Positions 1-12,915 are shown, counted from the first letter of the stretch. The stretch is DNA of 64,000 nucleotides from Glandiceps talaboti (GCF_964340395.1 NC_135568.1:16562776-16626775); one strand, 5' to 3'. The notes: a model not told the origin generated them from the sequence alone. Made by a program: numbers and translations.

Positions 1-467
1 GAATGCCTTAAGGAACTTTGGTTATGTTAGCTGAGGATCAATGGTGTGCGCGTTGTTATGGCAAACGACACAAAACAAATAAATAAACAAAGAAAAAATT
101 GTCTGTTTTCTGAATCAGCGTTAATATTTTTCAAGTGTTTCTTTCTTTCAATGTCAAATGTGGAAAAAATTCTTAGTCTATTTAAAGTTTAATTGTCGTA
201 ACTTAATGTTCACAGGTGTAAAATTAAAGTTGAAACTTACTTATCTAAAAAAGGGAAGTTGAGCATGAAAGGTCAGGATGAATGGTGTATTTTGTTGTCA
301 TGGGAATGCCTTAAGGAACTTTGGTTATATAATCTGATTCTTTTTATAGTAGTGTATTTTATCTTTAACTTGGATGGACTGCCAGTCTGCTAAATGTTCA
401 ACTATCCGAACCCTTGATTAAAGCCCAAATCCATTAAGGCATTGTCAAACAGTGTAATATTTAGCTT

Positions 468-731
468 GTATGTATGTATGTATGTATGTATGTATGTATG
501 TATGTATGTATGTATGTATGTATGTATGTATGTATGTATGTATGTATGTATGTATGTATGTATGTATGTATGTATGTATGTATGTGTGTGTGTAGGTATG
601 TGTGTATGTACTGTATGTATGTATGTATGTATGTATGTATGTATGTGTGTATGTATGTATGTATGTATGTAGGTATGTATGTATGTATGTACTGTATGTA
701 TGTATGTATGTATGTATGTATGTATGTACTG
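468..731. repeat. (TATG)n compound microsatellite 1
   Basis: TATG repeats interrupted by TGTGTGTAGG and by GTACTG motifs. It sits between TAGCTTG and ACTGAAAGC of the satellite unit. Confidence 0.97.
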
Positions 732-1506
732 AAAGCAAACATGTATTTATTTTACCATATCGAATCCACGTAGCAAGAGGAATTAGATGTTTGGTATGAG
801 CTCTCGAATATACATATATTTTGACAATGTTTTGTGATAGTGTTATTAGTTAGCTAGTAATTATGATCAAATGTTGGAAAAAAAAGTCAATCACTACTTG
901 CTCCAGCAAGGAAACCAACCTATTATTCGAATGTAATATCAGTAAAAGAGATGTCTGGACCAAACTAACATATATGTTTTAGTACAGATAGAGAGTTTTT
1001 GATCACTGAATCATGACTTTTCCTAATATATTTAAGTTTTTTATATAAAATAATAAAGGTGTTATGTAAGCTGAGGATCAATGGCGTGCGTGTTGTTATG
1101 GCAAACGACACAAATCAAATAAATAAACAAAGAAAAAATTGTCTGTTATCTGAATCAGCGTTAATATTTTTCAAGTGTTTCTTTGTTTCAATGTCATATG
1201 TGGATAAAATTCCTAGTCTGTTTACAGTTCAAATGTCGTAACTTAATGTTCACAGGTGTAAAATTAAAGTTAAAACTTACTTATCTACAAAAGGGAAGTT
1301 GAGCATGGAAATTCAGGATCAATGGTGTATTTTGTTGTCATGGGAATGCCTTAAGGAACTTTGGTTATATAATCTGATTCTTTTTATAGTAGTGTATTTT
1401 ATCTTTAACTTGGATGGACTGCCAGTCTGCTAAATGTTCAACTATCCGAACCCTTGATTAAAGCCCAAATCCATTAAGGCATTGTCAAACAGTGTAATAT
1501 TTAGCT

Positions 1507-1595
1507 TGTATGTATGTGTGTATGTATGTATGTATGTATGTATGTATGTATGTATGTATGTATGTATGTATGTATGTATGTATGTATGTATGTGT
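1507..1595. repeat. (TATG)n microsatellite 2
   Basis: Plain TATG tract with TGTG variants at both edges, at the same unit position as the first. Confidence 0.97.
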
Positions 1596-1701
1596 GTACT
1601 GGAAGCAAACATGTATTTATTTTACCATATCGAATCCACGTAGCAAGAGGAATTAGATATTTGGTATGAGCTCTCGAATATACATATATTTGGACAATGG
1701 T

Positions 1702-1953
1702 TAGACTGTCGACAGTCGCTCGCGCCTTTTTTGCCCAAAGTTTTATCTAAACTCCGATCCCGCGCAACACTAGTCTAATCGCAAATTGAGGGCCGAAGGC
1801 CCGAGGTCGAGGGCCGAAGGCCCGAGCTTGGGCCTTCGCAATACGGCCCTCGATATCAGTTTGCGATTATACTATTACTAATACTAGTGTTGCGCCGGAC
1901 CGGAGTTTAGATAAAACGTAGGGAAAAAAGCGCGAGCGACTGTCGACAGTCTA
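1702..1953. mobile_element. 252-bp TIR (foldback) element, MULE-like, copy 1
   Basis: Ends read TAGACTGTCGACAGTCG and its reverse complement, and complementarity continues about 80 bp inward with mismatches. The centre holds GGGCCGAAGGCCCGAG-type GC-rich repeats. The flanks duplicate GACAATGGT (1693-1701 and 1954-1962), while empty units read GACAATGGTTTGTG once. A 9-bp duplication with long TIRs fits non-autonomous Mutator-like elements; there is no coding capacity, so the class is inferred. Confidence 0.85.
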
Positions 1954-2637
1954 GACAATGGTTTGTGATAGTGTTATTAGTTAGCTAGTAATGTGATCAA
2001 ATGTTGGAAAAAAATAGTCAATCACTACTTGCTCCAGCAAGGAAACCAACCTATTATTCGAATGTAATATCAGTAAAAGAGATGTCTGGACCAAACAAAC
2101 ATATATGTTTTAGTACAGATAGAGAGTTTTTGATCACTGAATCATGACTTTTCCTAATATATTTAAATTTTTTATATAAAATAATAAAGGTGTTATGTAA
2201 GCTGAGGATCAATGGTGTGCGTGTTGTTATGGCAAACGACACAAAACAAATAAATAAACAAAGAAAAAATTGTCTGTTTTCTGAATCAGCGTTAATATTT
2301 TTCAAGTGTTTCTTTCTTTCAATGTCAAATGTGGAAAAAATTCTTAGTCTATTTAAAGTTTAATTGTCGTAACTTAATGTTCACAGGTGTAAAATTAAAG
2401 TTGAAACTTACTTATCTAAAAAAGGGAAGTTGAGCATGAAAGGTCAGGATGAATGGTGTATTTTGTTGTCATGGGAATGCCTTAAGGAACTTTGGTTATA
2501 TAATCTGATTCTTTTTATAGTAGTGTATTTTATCTTTAACTTGGATGGACTGCCAGTCTGCTAAATGTTCAACTATCCGAACCCTTGATTAAAGCCCAAA
2601 TCCATTAAGGCATTGTCAAACAGTGTAATATTTAGCT

Positions 2638-2863
2638 TGTATGTATGTATGTATGTATGTATGTATGTATGTATGTATGTATGTATGTATGTATGTATGT
2701 ATGTATGTATGTATGTATGTATGTGTGTGTGTAGGTATGTGTGTATGTACTGTATGTATGTATGTATGTATGTATGTATGTGTGTATGTATGTATGTATG
2801 TATGTAGGTATGTATGTATGTATGTACTGTATGTATGTATGTATGTATGTATGTATGTATGTA
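2638..2863. repeat. (TATG)n compound microsatellite 3
   Basis: Same interruptions as the tract at 468-731 but shorter; differences are in repeat number. Confidence 0.97.
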
Positions 2864-3642
2864 CTGAAAGCAAACATGTATTTATTTTACCATATCGAAT
2901 CCACGTAGCAAGAGGAATTAGATGTTTGGTATGAGCTCTCGAATATACATATATTTTGACAATGTTTTGTGATAGTGTTATTAGTTAGCTAGTAATTATG
3001 ATCAAATGTTGGAAAAAAAAGTCAATCACTACTTGCTCCAGCAAGGAAACCAACCTATTATTCGAATGTAATATCAGTAAAAGAGATGTCTGGACCAAAC
3101 TAACATATATGTTTTAGTACAGATAGAGAGTTTTTGATCACTGAATCATGACTTTTCCTAATATATTTAAGTTTTTTATATAAAATAATAAAGGTGTTAT
3201 GTAAGCTGAGGATCAATGGCGTGCGTGTTGTTATGGCAAACGACACAAATCAAATAAATAAACAAAGAAAAAATTGTCTGTTATCTGAATCAGCGTTAAT
3301 ATTTTTCAAGTGTTTCTTTGTTTCAATGTCATATGTGGATAAAATTCCTAGTCTGTTTACAGTTCAAATGTCGTAACTTAATGTTCACAGGTGTAAAATT
3401 AAAGTTAAAACTTACTTATCTACAAAAGGGAAGTTGAGCATGGAAATTCAGGATCAATGGTGTATTTTGTTGTCATGGGAATGCCTTAAGGAACTTTGGT
3501 TATATAATCTGATTCTTTTTATAGTAGTGTATTTTATCTTTAACTTGGATGGACTGCCAGTCTGCTAAATGTTCAACTATCCGAACCCTTGATTAAAGCC
3601 CAAATCCATTAAGGCATTGTCAAACAGTGTAATATTTAGCTT

Positions 3643-3741
3643 GTATGTATGTGTGTATGTATGTATGTATGTATGTATGTATGTATGTATGTATGTATGT
3701 ATGTATGTATGTATGTATGTATGTATGTATGTATGTGTGTA
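3643..3741. repeat. (TATG)n microsatellite 4
   Basis: Plain tract in the unit carrying the second TIR element. Confidence 0.97.
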
Positions 3742-3844
3742 CTGGAAGCAAACATGTATTTATTTTACCATATCGAATCCACGTAGCAAGAGGAATTAGA
3801 TATTTGGTATGAGCTCTCGAATATACATATATTTGGACAATGGT

Positions 3845-4096
3845 TAGACTGTCGACAGTCGCTCGCGCCTTTTTTGCCCAAAGTTTTATCTAAACTCCGA
3901 TCCCGCGCAACACTAGTCTAATCGCAAATTGAGGGCCGAAGGCCCGAGGTCGAGGGCCGAAGGCCCGAGCTTGGGCCTTCGCAATACGGCCCTCGATATC
4001 AGTTTGCGATTATACTATTACTAATACTAGTGTTGCGCCGGACCGGAGTTTAGATAAAACGTAGGGAAAAAAGCGCGAGCGACTGTCGACAGTCTA
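3845..4096. mobile_element. 252-bp TIR element, copy 2
   Basis: Identical in layout and insertion point to the element at 1702-1953, with the same GACAATGGT duplication at 3836-3844 and 4097-4105. It was copied together with the satellite dimer. Confidence 0.85.
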
Positions 4097-4781
4097 GACA
4101 ATGGTTTGTGATAGTGTTATTAGTTAGCTAGTAATGTGATCAAATGTTGGAAAAAAATAGTCAATCACTACTTGCTCCAGCAAGGAAACCAACCTATTAT
4201 TCGAATGTAATATCAGTAAAAGAGATGTCTGGACCAAACAAACATATATGTTTTAGTACAGATAGAGAGTTTTTGATCACTGAATCATGACTTTTCCTAA
4301 TATATTTAAATTTTTTATATAAAATAATAAAGGTGTTATGTAAGCTGAGGATCAATGGTGTGCGTGTTGTTATGGCAAACGACACAAAACAAATAAATAA
4401 ACAAAGAAAAAATTGTCTGTTTTCTGAATCAGCGTTAATATTTTTCAAGTGTTTCTTTCTTTCAATGTCAAATGTGGAAAAAATTCTTAGTCTATTTAAA
4501 GTTTAATTGTCGTAACTTAATGTTCACAGGTGTAAAATTAAAGTTGAAACTTACTTATCTAAAAAAGGGAAGTTGAGCATGAAAGGTCAGGATGAATGGT
4601 GTATTTTGTTGTCATGGGAATGCCTTAAGGAACTTTGGTTATATAATCTGATTCTTTTTATAGTAGTGTATTTTATCTTTAACTTGGATGGACTGCCAGT
4701 CTGCTAAATGTTCAACTATCCGAACCCTTGATTAAAGCCCAAATCCATTAAGGCATTGTCAAACAGTGTAATATTTAGCTT

Positions 4782-5014
4782 GTATGTATGTATGTATGTA
4801 TGTATGTATGTATGTATGTATGTATGTATGTATGTATGTATGTATGTATGTATGTATGTATGTATGTATGTATGTGTGTGTGTAGGTATGTGTGTATGTA
4901 CTGTATGTATGTATGTATGTATGTATGTATGTGTGTATGTATGTATGTATGTATGTAGGTATGTATGTATGTATGTACTGTATGTATGTATGTATGTATG
5001 TATGTATGTATGTA
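4782..5014. repeat. (TATG)n compound microsatellite 5
   Basis: Third copy of the compound tract with the TGTAGG and GTACTG interruptions retained. Confidence 0.97.
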
Positions 5015-5792
5015 CTGAAAGCAAACATGTATTTATTTTACCATATCGAATCCACGTAGCAAGAGGAATTAGATGTTTGGTATGAGCTCTCGAATATACA
5101 TATATTTTGACAATGTTTTGTGATAGTGTTATTAGTTAGCTAGTAATTATGATCAAATGTTGGAAAAAAAAGTCAATCACTACTTGCTCCAGCAAGGAAA
5201 CCAACCTATTATTCGAATGTAATATCAGTAAAAGAGATGTCTGGACCAAACTAACATATATGTTTTAGTACAGATAGAGAGTTTTTGATCACTGAATCAT
5301 GACTTTTCCTAATATATTTAAGTTTTTTATATAAAATAATAAAGGTGTTATGTAAGCTGAGGATCAATGGCGTGCGTGTTGTTATGGCAAACGACACAAA
5401 TCAAATAAATAAACAAAGAAAAAATTGTCTGTTATCTGAATCAGCGTTAATATTTTTCAAGTGTTTCTTTGTTTCAATGTCATATGTGGATAAAATTCCT
5501 AGTCTGTTTACAGTTCAAATGTCGTAACTTAATTTTCACAGGTGTAAAATTAAAGTTAAAACTTACTTATCTACAAAAGGGAAGTTGAGCATGGAAATTC
5601 AGGATCAATGGTGTATTTTGTTGTCATGGGAATGCCTTAAGGAACTTTGGTTATATAATCTGATTCTTTTTATAGTAGTGTATTTTATCTTTAACTTGGA
5701 TGGACTGCCAGTCTGCTAAATGTTCAACTATCCGAACCCTTGATTAAAGCCCAAATCCATTAAGGCATTGTCAAACAGTGTAATATTTAGCT

Positions 5793-5903
5793 TGTATGTA
5801 TGTGTGTATGTATGTATGTATGTATGTATGTATGTATGTATGTATGTATGTATGTATGTATGTATGTATGTATGTATGTATGTATGTATGTATGTATGTG
5901 TGT
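5793..5903. repeat. (TATG)n microsatellite 6
   Basis: Plain tract in the unit carrying the third TIR element. Confidence 0.97.
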
Positions 5904-6007
5904 ACTGGAAGCAAACATGTATTTATTTTACCATATCGAATCCACGTAGCAAGAGGAATTAGATATTTGGTATGAGCTCTCGAATATACACATATTTGGA
6001 CAATGGT

Positions 6008-6259
6008 TAGACTGTCGACAGTCGCTCACGCCTTTTTTGCCCAAAGTTTTATCTAAACTCCGATCCCGCGCAACACTAGTCTAATCGCAAATTGAGGGCC
6101 GAAGGCCCGAGGTCGAGGGCCGAAGGCCCGAGCTTGGGCCTTCGCAATACGGCCCTCGATATCAGTTTGCGATTATACTATTACTAATACTAGTGTTGCG
6201 CCGGACCGGAGTTTAGATAAAACGTAGGGAAAAAAGCGCGAGCGACTGTCGACAGTCTA
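6008..6259. mobile_element. 252-bp TIR element, copy 3
   Basis: Same element and site; target duplication GACAATGGT at 5999-6007 and 6260-6268. The left TIR has one substitution (GCTCACGCC instead of GCTCGCGCC). Confidence 0.85.
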
Positions 6260-6942
6260 GACAATGGTTTGTGATAGTGTTATTAGTTAGCTAGTAATGT
6301 GATCAAATGTTGGAAAAAAATAGTCAATCACTACTTGCTCCAGCAAGGAAACCAACCTATTATTCGAATGTAATATCAGTAAAAGAGATGTCTGGACCAA
6401 ACAAACATATATGTTTTAGTACAGATAGAGAGTTTTTGATCACTGAATCATGACTTTTCCTAATATATTTAAATTTTTTATATAAAATAATAAAGGTGTT
6501 ATGTAAGCTGAGGATCAATGGTGTGCGTGTTCTTATGGCAAACGACACAAAACAATTAAATAAACAAAGAAAAAATTGTCTGTTTTCTTTATCAGCGTTA
6601 ATATTTTTCAAGTGTTTCTTTGTTTTAATGTCAAATGTGGAAAAAATTCTTAGTCTGTTTAAAGTTTAATTGTCGTAACTTAATGTTCACAGGTGTAAAA
6701 TTGAAGTTGAAACTTACTTATCTAAAAAAGGGAAGTTGAGCATGAAAATTCAGGATGAATGGTGTATTTTGTTGTCATGGGAATGCCTTAAGGAACTGTG
6801 GTTATATAATCTGATTCTTTTTATAGTAGTGTATTTTATCTTTAACTTGGATGGACTGCCAGTCTGCTAAATGTTCAACTATCCGAACACTTGATTAAAG
6901 CCCAAATCCATTAAGGCATTGTCAAACAGTGTAATATTTAGC

Positions 6943-7028
6943 TTGTATGTATGTATGTATGTATGTATGTATGTATGTATGTATGTATGTATGTATGTAT
7001 GTATGTATGTATGTATGTATGTATGTAC
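6943..7028. repeat. (TATG)n microsatellite 7
   Basis: Uninterrupted tract at the standard unit position. Confidence 0.97.
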
Positions 7029-8852
7029 TGGAAGCAAACATGTATTTATTTTACCATATCGAATCCACGTAGCAAGAGGAATTAGATATTTGGTATGAGC
7101 TCTCGAATATACATATATTTGGACAATGTTTTGTGATAGTGTTATTAGTTAGCTAATAATGTGATGAAATGTTGGAAAAAAAAAGTCAATCACTACTTGC
7201 TCCAGCAAGGAAACCAACCTATTATTCGAATGTAATATCAGTAAAAGAGATGTCTGGACCAAACAAACATATATGTTTTAGTACAGATAGAGAGTTTTTG
7301 ATCACTGAATCATGAATTTTCCTAATATATTTAAGTTTTTTATATAAAATAATAAAGGTGTTATGTAAGCTGAGGATCAATGGTGTGCGTGTTGTTATGG
7401 CAAACGACACAAAACAAATAAATAAACAAAGAAAAAATTGTCAGTTATCTGAATCAGCGTTAATATTTTTCAAGTGTTTCTTTGTTTCAATGTCATATGT
7501 GGATAAAATTCCTAGTCTGTTTAAAGTTCAAATGTCGTAACTTAATGTTCACAGGTGTAAAATTAAAGTTAAAACTTACTTATCTACAAAAGGGAAGTTG
7601 AGCATGAAAATTCAGGATGAATGGTGTATTTTGTTGTCATGGGAATGCCTTAAGGAACTGTGGTTATATCATCTGATTCATTTTATAGTAGTGTATTTTA
7701 TCGTGACGTTGGAAGGGCTGCCAATCTGCTAAATGTTCAACTATCCGAACACTTGTTTAAAGCCCATACCCATGACGGCATGGTCAAACAGTATAATATT
7801 TAGCTTGTATGTGCGGACTGAAAGCAAGTATATATCAACTTTACCATATCGAATCCACGTAGCAAGAGAAATTCGACGTTTGGTATGAGCTCTGGTATAT
7901 ACATATATTTTGACATTGTTTTGTGATAGTGTTATTAGTTAGCTAGTAATGTGATCAAAAGTTGGAAAAAAATAGTAAATCTCTACTTATTCCAGCAAGG
8001 AAACCAACCTATTATTCGGATATAATATCAGTAAAAGAGATGTCTGGACCAAACTGACATATATGGTTTAGTACAGATAGTGTGTTTTTGATCACTGAAT
8101 CATGAATTTTCCAAACACATTTAAATGTCTTATTTAAAATAATGAAGGTGTTATGTAAGCTGAGAATCAATGGCGTTCGAGTTGTTAAGGCAAACGACAC
8201 AAAACAAATAAATAAAGAAACAAAAACTGGTGTGTAATCTGAATCAGCGTTAATACTTTTCGAGTGGTTCTTTGTTTCTATGTCTAACGTGGTAACAATC
8301 CCAGCGTGTTTAAAGTTAAAATATGGCAACTAATGCTCACAGGTGTACAATTAAATTTGAAATTTACTTATCTACAAAAGGGAAGTTGAGCATGTAAACT
8401 CTGGAACAATAGTGTATGTTTTTGTCAATGGCGTGCGTGTTGTTATGGCAAACGACACAAGGTTAATAAATTAACAATCAAAAAATTGTCTGTAATCTGA
8501 GTCAGCGTTAATCTTTTTCAAGTGTTTCTTTGCTTCAATGTCTAATGTGGAAAAAATCCCAGTCTGTTTAAAGTTGAATTATCGCAACTTAATGTTCACA
8601 GGTATTAAATTAAAGTTGAAACTTACTTATCTACAAAAGGGAAGTTGAGCATGAAAAGTCACGATGAATGGTGTATTTTGTTGTCATGGGAATGCCTTAA
8701 GGAACATTGGTTATATAATCTGATTCTTTTTATAGTAGTGTATTTTATCTGTAACTTGGATGGACTGCCAGTCTGCTAAATGTTCAACTATCCGAACCCT
8801 TGATTAAAGCCCAAATCCATTAAGGCATTGTCAAACAGTGTAATATTTAGCT

Positions 8853-8957
8853 TGTATGTATGTATGTATGTATGTATGTATGTATGTATGTATGTATGTA
8901 TGTATGTATGTATGTATGTATGTATGTATGTATGTATGTATGTATGTATGTGTGTAC
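8853..8957. repeat. (TATG)n microsatellite 8
   Basis: Tract in the third unit of block B copy 1; the matching tract in copy 2 (11880) is less than half as long. Confidence 0.97.
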
Positions 8958-9059
8958 TGGAAGCAAACATGTATTTATTTTACCATATCGAATCCACGTA
9001 GCAAGAGGAATTAGATATTTGGTATGAGCTCTCGAATATATATATATTTGGACAATGGT

Positions 9060-9311
9060 TAGACTGTCGACAGTCGCTCGCGCCTTTTTTGCCCAAAGTT
9101 TTATCTAAACTCCGATCCCGCGCAACACTAGTCTAATCGCAAATTGAGGGCCGAAGGCCCGAGGTCGAGGGCCGAAGGCCCGAGCTTGGGCCTTCGCAAT
9201 ACGGCCCTCGATATCAGTTTGCGATTATACTATTACTAATACTAGTGTTGCGCCGGACCGGAGTTTAGATAAAACGTAGGGAAAAAAGCGCGAGCGACTG
9301 TCGACAGTCTA
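9060..9311. mobile_element. 252-bp TIR element, copy 4
   Basis: Same element and site; target duplication at 9051-9059 and 9312-9320. This copy lies in the last unit of higher-order block B, whose other copies have an empty site. The junction therefore marks exchange between A-type and B-type units. Confidence 0.85.
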
Positions 9312-9986
9312 GACAATGGTTTGTGATAGTGTTATTAGTTAGCTAGTAATGTGATCAAATGTTGGAAAAAAATAGTCAATCACTACTTGCTCCAGCAAGG
9401 AAACCAACCTATTATTCGAATGTAATATCAGTAAAAGAGATGTCTGGACCAAACAAACATATATGTTTTAGTACAGATAGAGAGTTTTTGATCACTGAAT
9501 CATGACTTTTCCTAATATATTTAAATTTTTTATATAAAATAATAAAGGTGTTATGTAAGCTGAGGATCAATGGTGTGCGTGTTCTTATGGCAAACGACAC
9601 AAAACAATTAAATAAACAAAGAAAAAATTGTCTGTTTTCTTTATCAGCGTTAATATTTTTCAAGTGTTTCTTTGTTTTAATGTCAAATGTGGAAAAAATT
9701 CTTAGTCTGTTTAAAGTTTAATTGTCGTAACTTAATGTTCACAGGTGTAAAATTGAAGTTGAAACTTACTTATCTAAAAAAGGGAAGTTGAGCATGAAAA
9801 TTCAGGATGAATGGTGTATTTTGTTGTCATGGGAATGCCTTAAGGAACTGTGGTTATATAATCTGATTCTTTTTATAGTAGTGTATTTTATCTTTAACTT
9901 GGATGGACTGCCAGTCTGCTAAATGTTCAACTATCCGAACACTTGATTAAAGCCCAAATCCATTAAGGCATTGTCAAACAGTGTAA

Positions 9987-10055
9987 TATTTAGCTTGTAT
10001 GTATGTATGTATGTATGTATGTATGTATGTATGTATGTATGTATGTATGTATGTA
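9987..10055. repeat. (TATG)n microsatellite 9
   Basis: Counterpart of the tract at 6943 in block B copy 2, shorter. Confidence 0.97.
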
Positions 10056-11879
10056 CTGGAAGCAAACATGTATTTATTTTACCATATCGAATCCACGTAG
10101 CAAGAGGAATTAGATATTTGGTATGAGCTCTCGAATATACATATATTTGGACAATGTTTTGTGATAGTGTTATTAGTTAGCTAATAATGTGATGAAATGT
10201 TGGAAAAAAAAAGTCAATCACTACTTGCTCCAGCAAGGAAACCAACCTATTATTCGAATGTAATATCAGTAAAAGAGATGTCTGGACCAAACAAACATAT
10301 ATGTTTTAGTACAGATAGAGAGTTTTTGATCACTGAATCATGAATTTTCCTAATATATTTAAGTTTTTTATATAAAATAATAAAGGTGTTATGTAAGCTG
10401 AGGATCAATGGTGTGCGTGTTGTTATGGCAAACGACACAAAACAAATAAATAAACAAAGAAAAAATTGTCAGTTATCTGAATCAGCGTTAATATTTTTCA
10501 AGTGTTTCTTTGTTTCAATGTCATATGTGGATAAAATTCCTAGTCTGTTTAAAGTTCAAATGTCGTAACTTAATGTTCACAGGTGTAAAATTAAAGTTAA
10601 AACTTACTTATCTACAAAAGGGAAGTTGAGCATGAAAATTCAGGATGAATGGTGTATTTTGTTGTCATGGGAATGCCTTAAGGAACTGTGGTTATATCAT
10701 CTGATTCATTTTATAGTAGTGTATTTTATCGTGACGTTGGAAGGGCTGCCAATCTGCTAAATGTTCAACTATCCGAACACTTGTTTAAAGCCCATACCCA
10801 TGACGGCATGGTCAAACAGTATAATATTTAGCTTGTATGTGCGGACTGAAAGCAAGTATATATCAACTTTACCATATCGAATCCACGTAGCAAGAGAAAT
10901 TCGACGTTTGGTATGAGCTCTGGTATATACATATATTTTGACATTGTTTTGTGATAGTGTTATTAGTTAGCTAGTAATGTGATCAAAAGTTGGAAAAAAA
11001 TAGTAAATCTCTACTTATTCCAGCAAGGAAACCAACCTATTATTCGGATATAATATCAGTAAAAGAGATGTCTGGACCAAACTGACATATATGGTTTAGT
11101 ACAGATAGTGTGTTTTTGATCACTGAATCATGAATTTTCCAAACACATTTAAATGTCTTATTTAAAATAATGAAGGTGTTATGTAAGCTGAGAATCAATG
11201 GCGTTCGAGTTGTTAAGGCAAACGACACAAAACAAATAAATAAAGAAACAAAAACTGGTGTGTAATCTGAATCAGCGTTAATACTTTTCGAGTGGTTCTT
11301 TGTTTCTATGTCTAACGTGGTAACAATCCCAGCGTGTTTAAAGTTAAAATATGGCAACTAATGCTCACAGGTGTACAATTAAATTTGAAATTTACTTATC
11401 TACAAAAGGGAAGTTGAGCATGTAAACTCTGGAACAATGGTGTATGTTTTTGTCAATGGCGTGCGTGTTGTTATGGCAAACGACACAAGGTTAATAAATT
11501 AACAATCAAAAAATTGTCTGTAATCTGAGTCAGCGTTAATATTTTTCAAGTGTTTCTTTGCTTCAATGTCTAATGTGGAAAAAATCCCAGTCTGTTTAAA
11601 GTTGAATTATCGCAACTTAATGTTCACAGGTATTAAATTAAAGTTGAAACTTACTTATCTACAAAAGGGAAGTTGAGCATGAAAAGTCACGATGAATGGT
11701 GTATTTTGTTGTCATGGGAATGCCTTAAGGAACATTGGTTATATAATCTGATTCTTTTTATAGTAGTGTATTTTATCTGTAACTTGGATGGACTGCCAGT
11801 CTGCTAAATGTTCAACTATCCGAACCCTTGATTAAAGCCCAAATCCATTAAGGCATTGTCAAACAGTGTAATATTTAGC

Positions 11880-11923
11880 TTGTATGTATGTATGTATGTA
11901 TGTATGTATGTATGTATGTGTGT
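11880..11923. repeat. (TATG)n microsatellite 10
   Basis: Short tract, counterpart of 8853. Confidence 0.97.
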
Positions 11924-12706
11924 ACTGGAAGCAAACATGTATTTATTTTACCATATCGAATCCACGTAGCAAGAGGAATTAGATGTTTGGTATGAGCTCT
12001 CGAATATACATATATTTGGACAATGTTTTGTGATAGTGTTATTAGTTAGCTAGTAATGTGATCAAAAGTTGGAAAAAAATAGTAAATCTCTACTTATTCC
12101 AGCATGGAAACCAACGTATTATTCGGATATAATATCAGTAAAAGAGATGTCTGGACCAAACTGACATTTATGTTTTAGTACAGATAGAGTGTTTTTGATC
12201 ACTGAATCATGAATTTTCCAAATACATTTAAATTTCTTATCTAAAATAATAAAGGTGTTATGTTAGCTGAGGATCAATCGTGTGCGTGTTGTTATGGCAA
12301 ACGACACAAAACAAATAAATAAACAAAGAAAAAATTGTCTGTTTTCTGAATCAGCGTTAATATTTTTCAAGTGTTTCTTTGTTTCAATGTCAAATGTGGA
12401 AAAAATTCTTAGTCTGTTTAAAGTTTAATTGTCGTAACTTAATGTTCACAGGTGTAAAATTAAAGTTGAAACTTACTAATCTAAAAAAGGGAAGTTGAGC
12501 ATGAAAGGTCAGGATGAATGGTGTATTTTGTTGTCATGGGAATGCCTTCTTAAGGAACTTTGGTTATATAATCTGATTCTTTTTATAGTAGTGTATTTTA
12601 TCTTTAACTTGGATGGACTGCCAGTCTGCTAAATGTTCAATTATCCGAACCCTTGATTAAAGCCAAAATCCATTAAGGCATTGTCAAACAGTGTAATATT
12701 TAGCTT

Positions 12707-12915
12707 GTATGTATGTATGTATGTATGTATGTATGTATGTATGTATGTATGTATGTATGTATGTATGTATGTATGTATGTATTTATGTATGTATGTATGT
12801 ATGTATGTATGTATGTATGTATGTATGTATGTATGTATGTATGTATGTATGTATGTATGTGTGTGTGTATGTATGTATGTATGTATGTACTGTATGTATG
12901 TATGTATGTATGTAC
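12707..12915. repeat. (TATG)n microsatellite 11
   Basis: Long tract with a TATTTATG interruption near 12781 and one GTACTG interruption. Confidence 0.97.

Larger units (their letters stand above)
30..2200. repeat. Higher-order repeat A, copy 1 (dimer)
   Basis: Two satellite units in fixed order. The first has a compound (TATG)n tract interrupted by TGTAGG and GTACTG; the second has a plain (TATG)n tract and the 252-bp TIR element. The same pair follows at 2201-4343 and 4344-6507 with few differences by eye, most of them in tract length. Confidence 0.9.
2201..4343. repeat. Higher-order repeat A, copy 2 (dimer)
   Basis: Same unit order as copy 1, about 2.14 kb. Both interruptions of the compound microsatellite and the position of the TIR element are conserved, so copies arose by duplication of the whole dimer rather than by independent insertions. 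Confidence 0.9.
4344..6507. repeat. Higher-order repeat A, copy 3 (dimer)
   Basis: Same dimer, about 2.16 kb, nearly identical to copy 2. Few point differences are visible, for example AATTTTCACA near 5533 where the other copies read AATGTTCACA, and a C in the TIR element at 6029 (GCTCACGCC). Confidence 0.9.
6508..9558. repeat. Higher-order repeat B, copy 1 (trimer)
   Basis: Three units: one with a (TATG)n tract (6508-7368), one short unit without expansion (7369-8158), and one long unit (8159-9558) that has a partial internal duplication near 8425, a (TATG)n tract and the TIR element. The block repeats from 9559 with about 3.03-3.05 kb offset. Confidence 0.88.
9559..12265. repeat. Higher-order repeat B, copy 2 (trimer, no TIR element)
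   Basis: Same unit order as the preceding block and nearly identical in unique parts. It is shorter because the third unit lacks the 252-bp element (the site near 12020 reads as an empty site) and has only a ~43-bp (TATG)n tract. Confidence 0.88.

Noticed and set aside
442-799. Open frames with Met-Tyr-Val-Cys or His-Thr-Tyr-Ile repeats across (TATG)n tracts
   Set aside because: A 4-bp repeat is open in several frames on both strands. Copies differ in frame and length, and flanks are non-coding satellite.
1059-1241. Repeated 60-codon frame (MLCKLRINGVRVVMANDTNQ) and the opposite-strand 83-codon frame found in many satellite units
   Set aside because: They overlap on opposite strands and are broken in many units. 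Differences between units do not favour synonymous positions by eye. They follow from the satellite being AT-rich with few stops in those frames.
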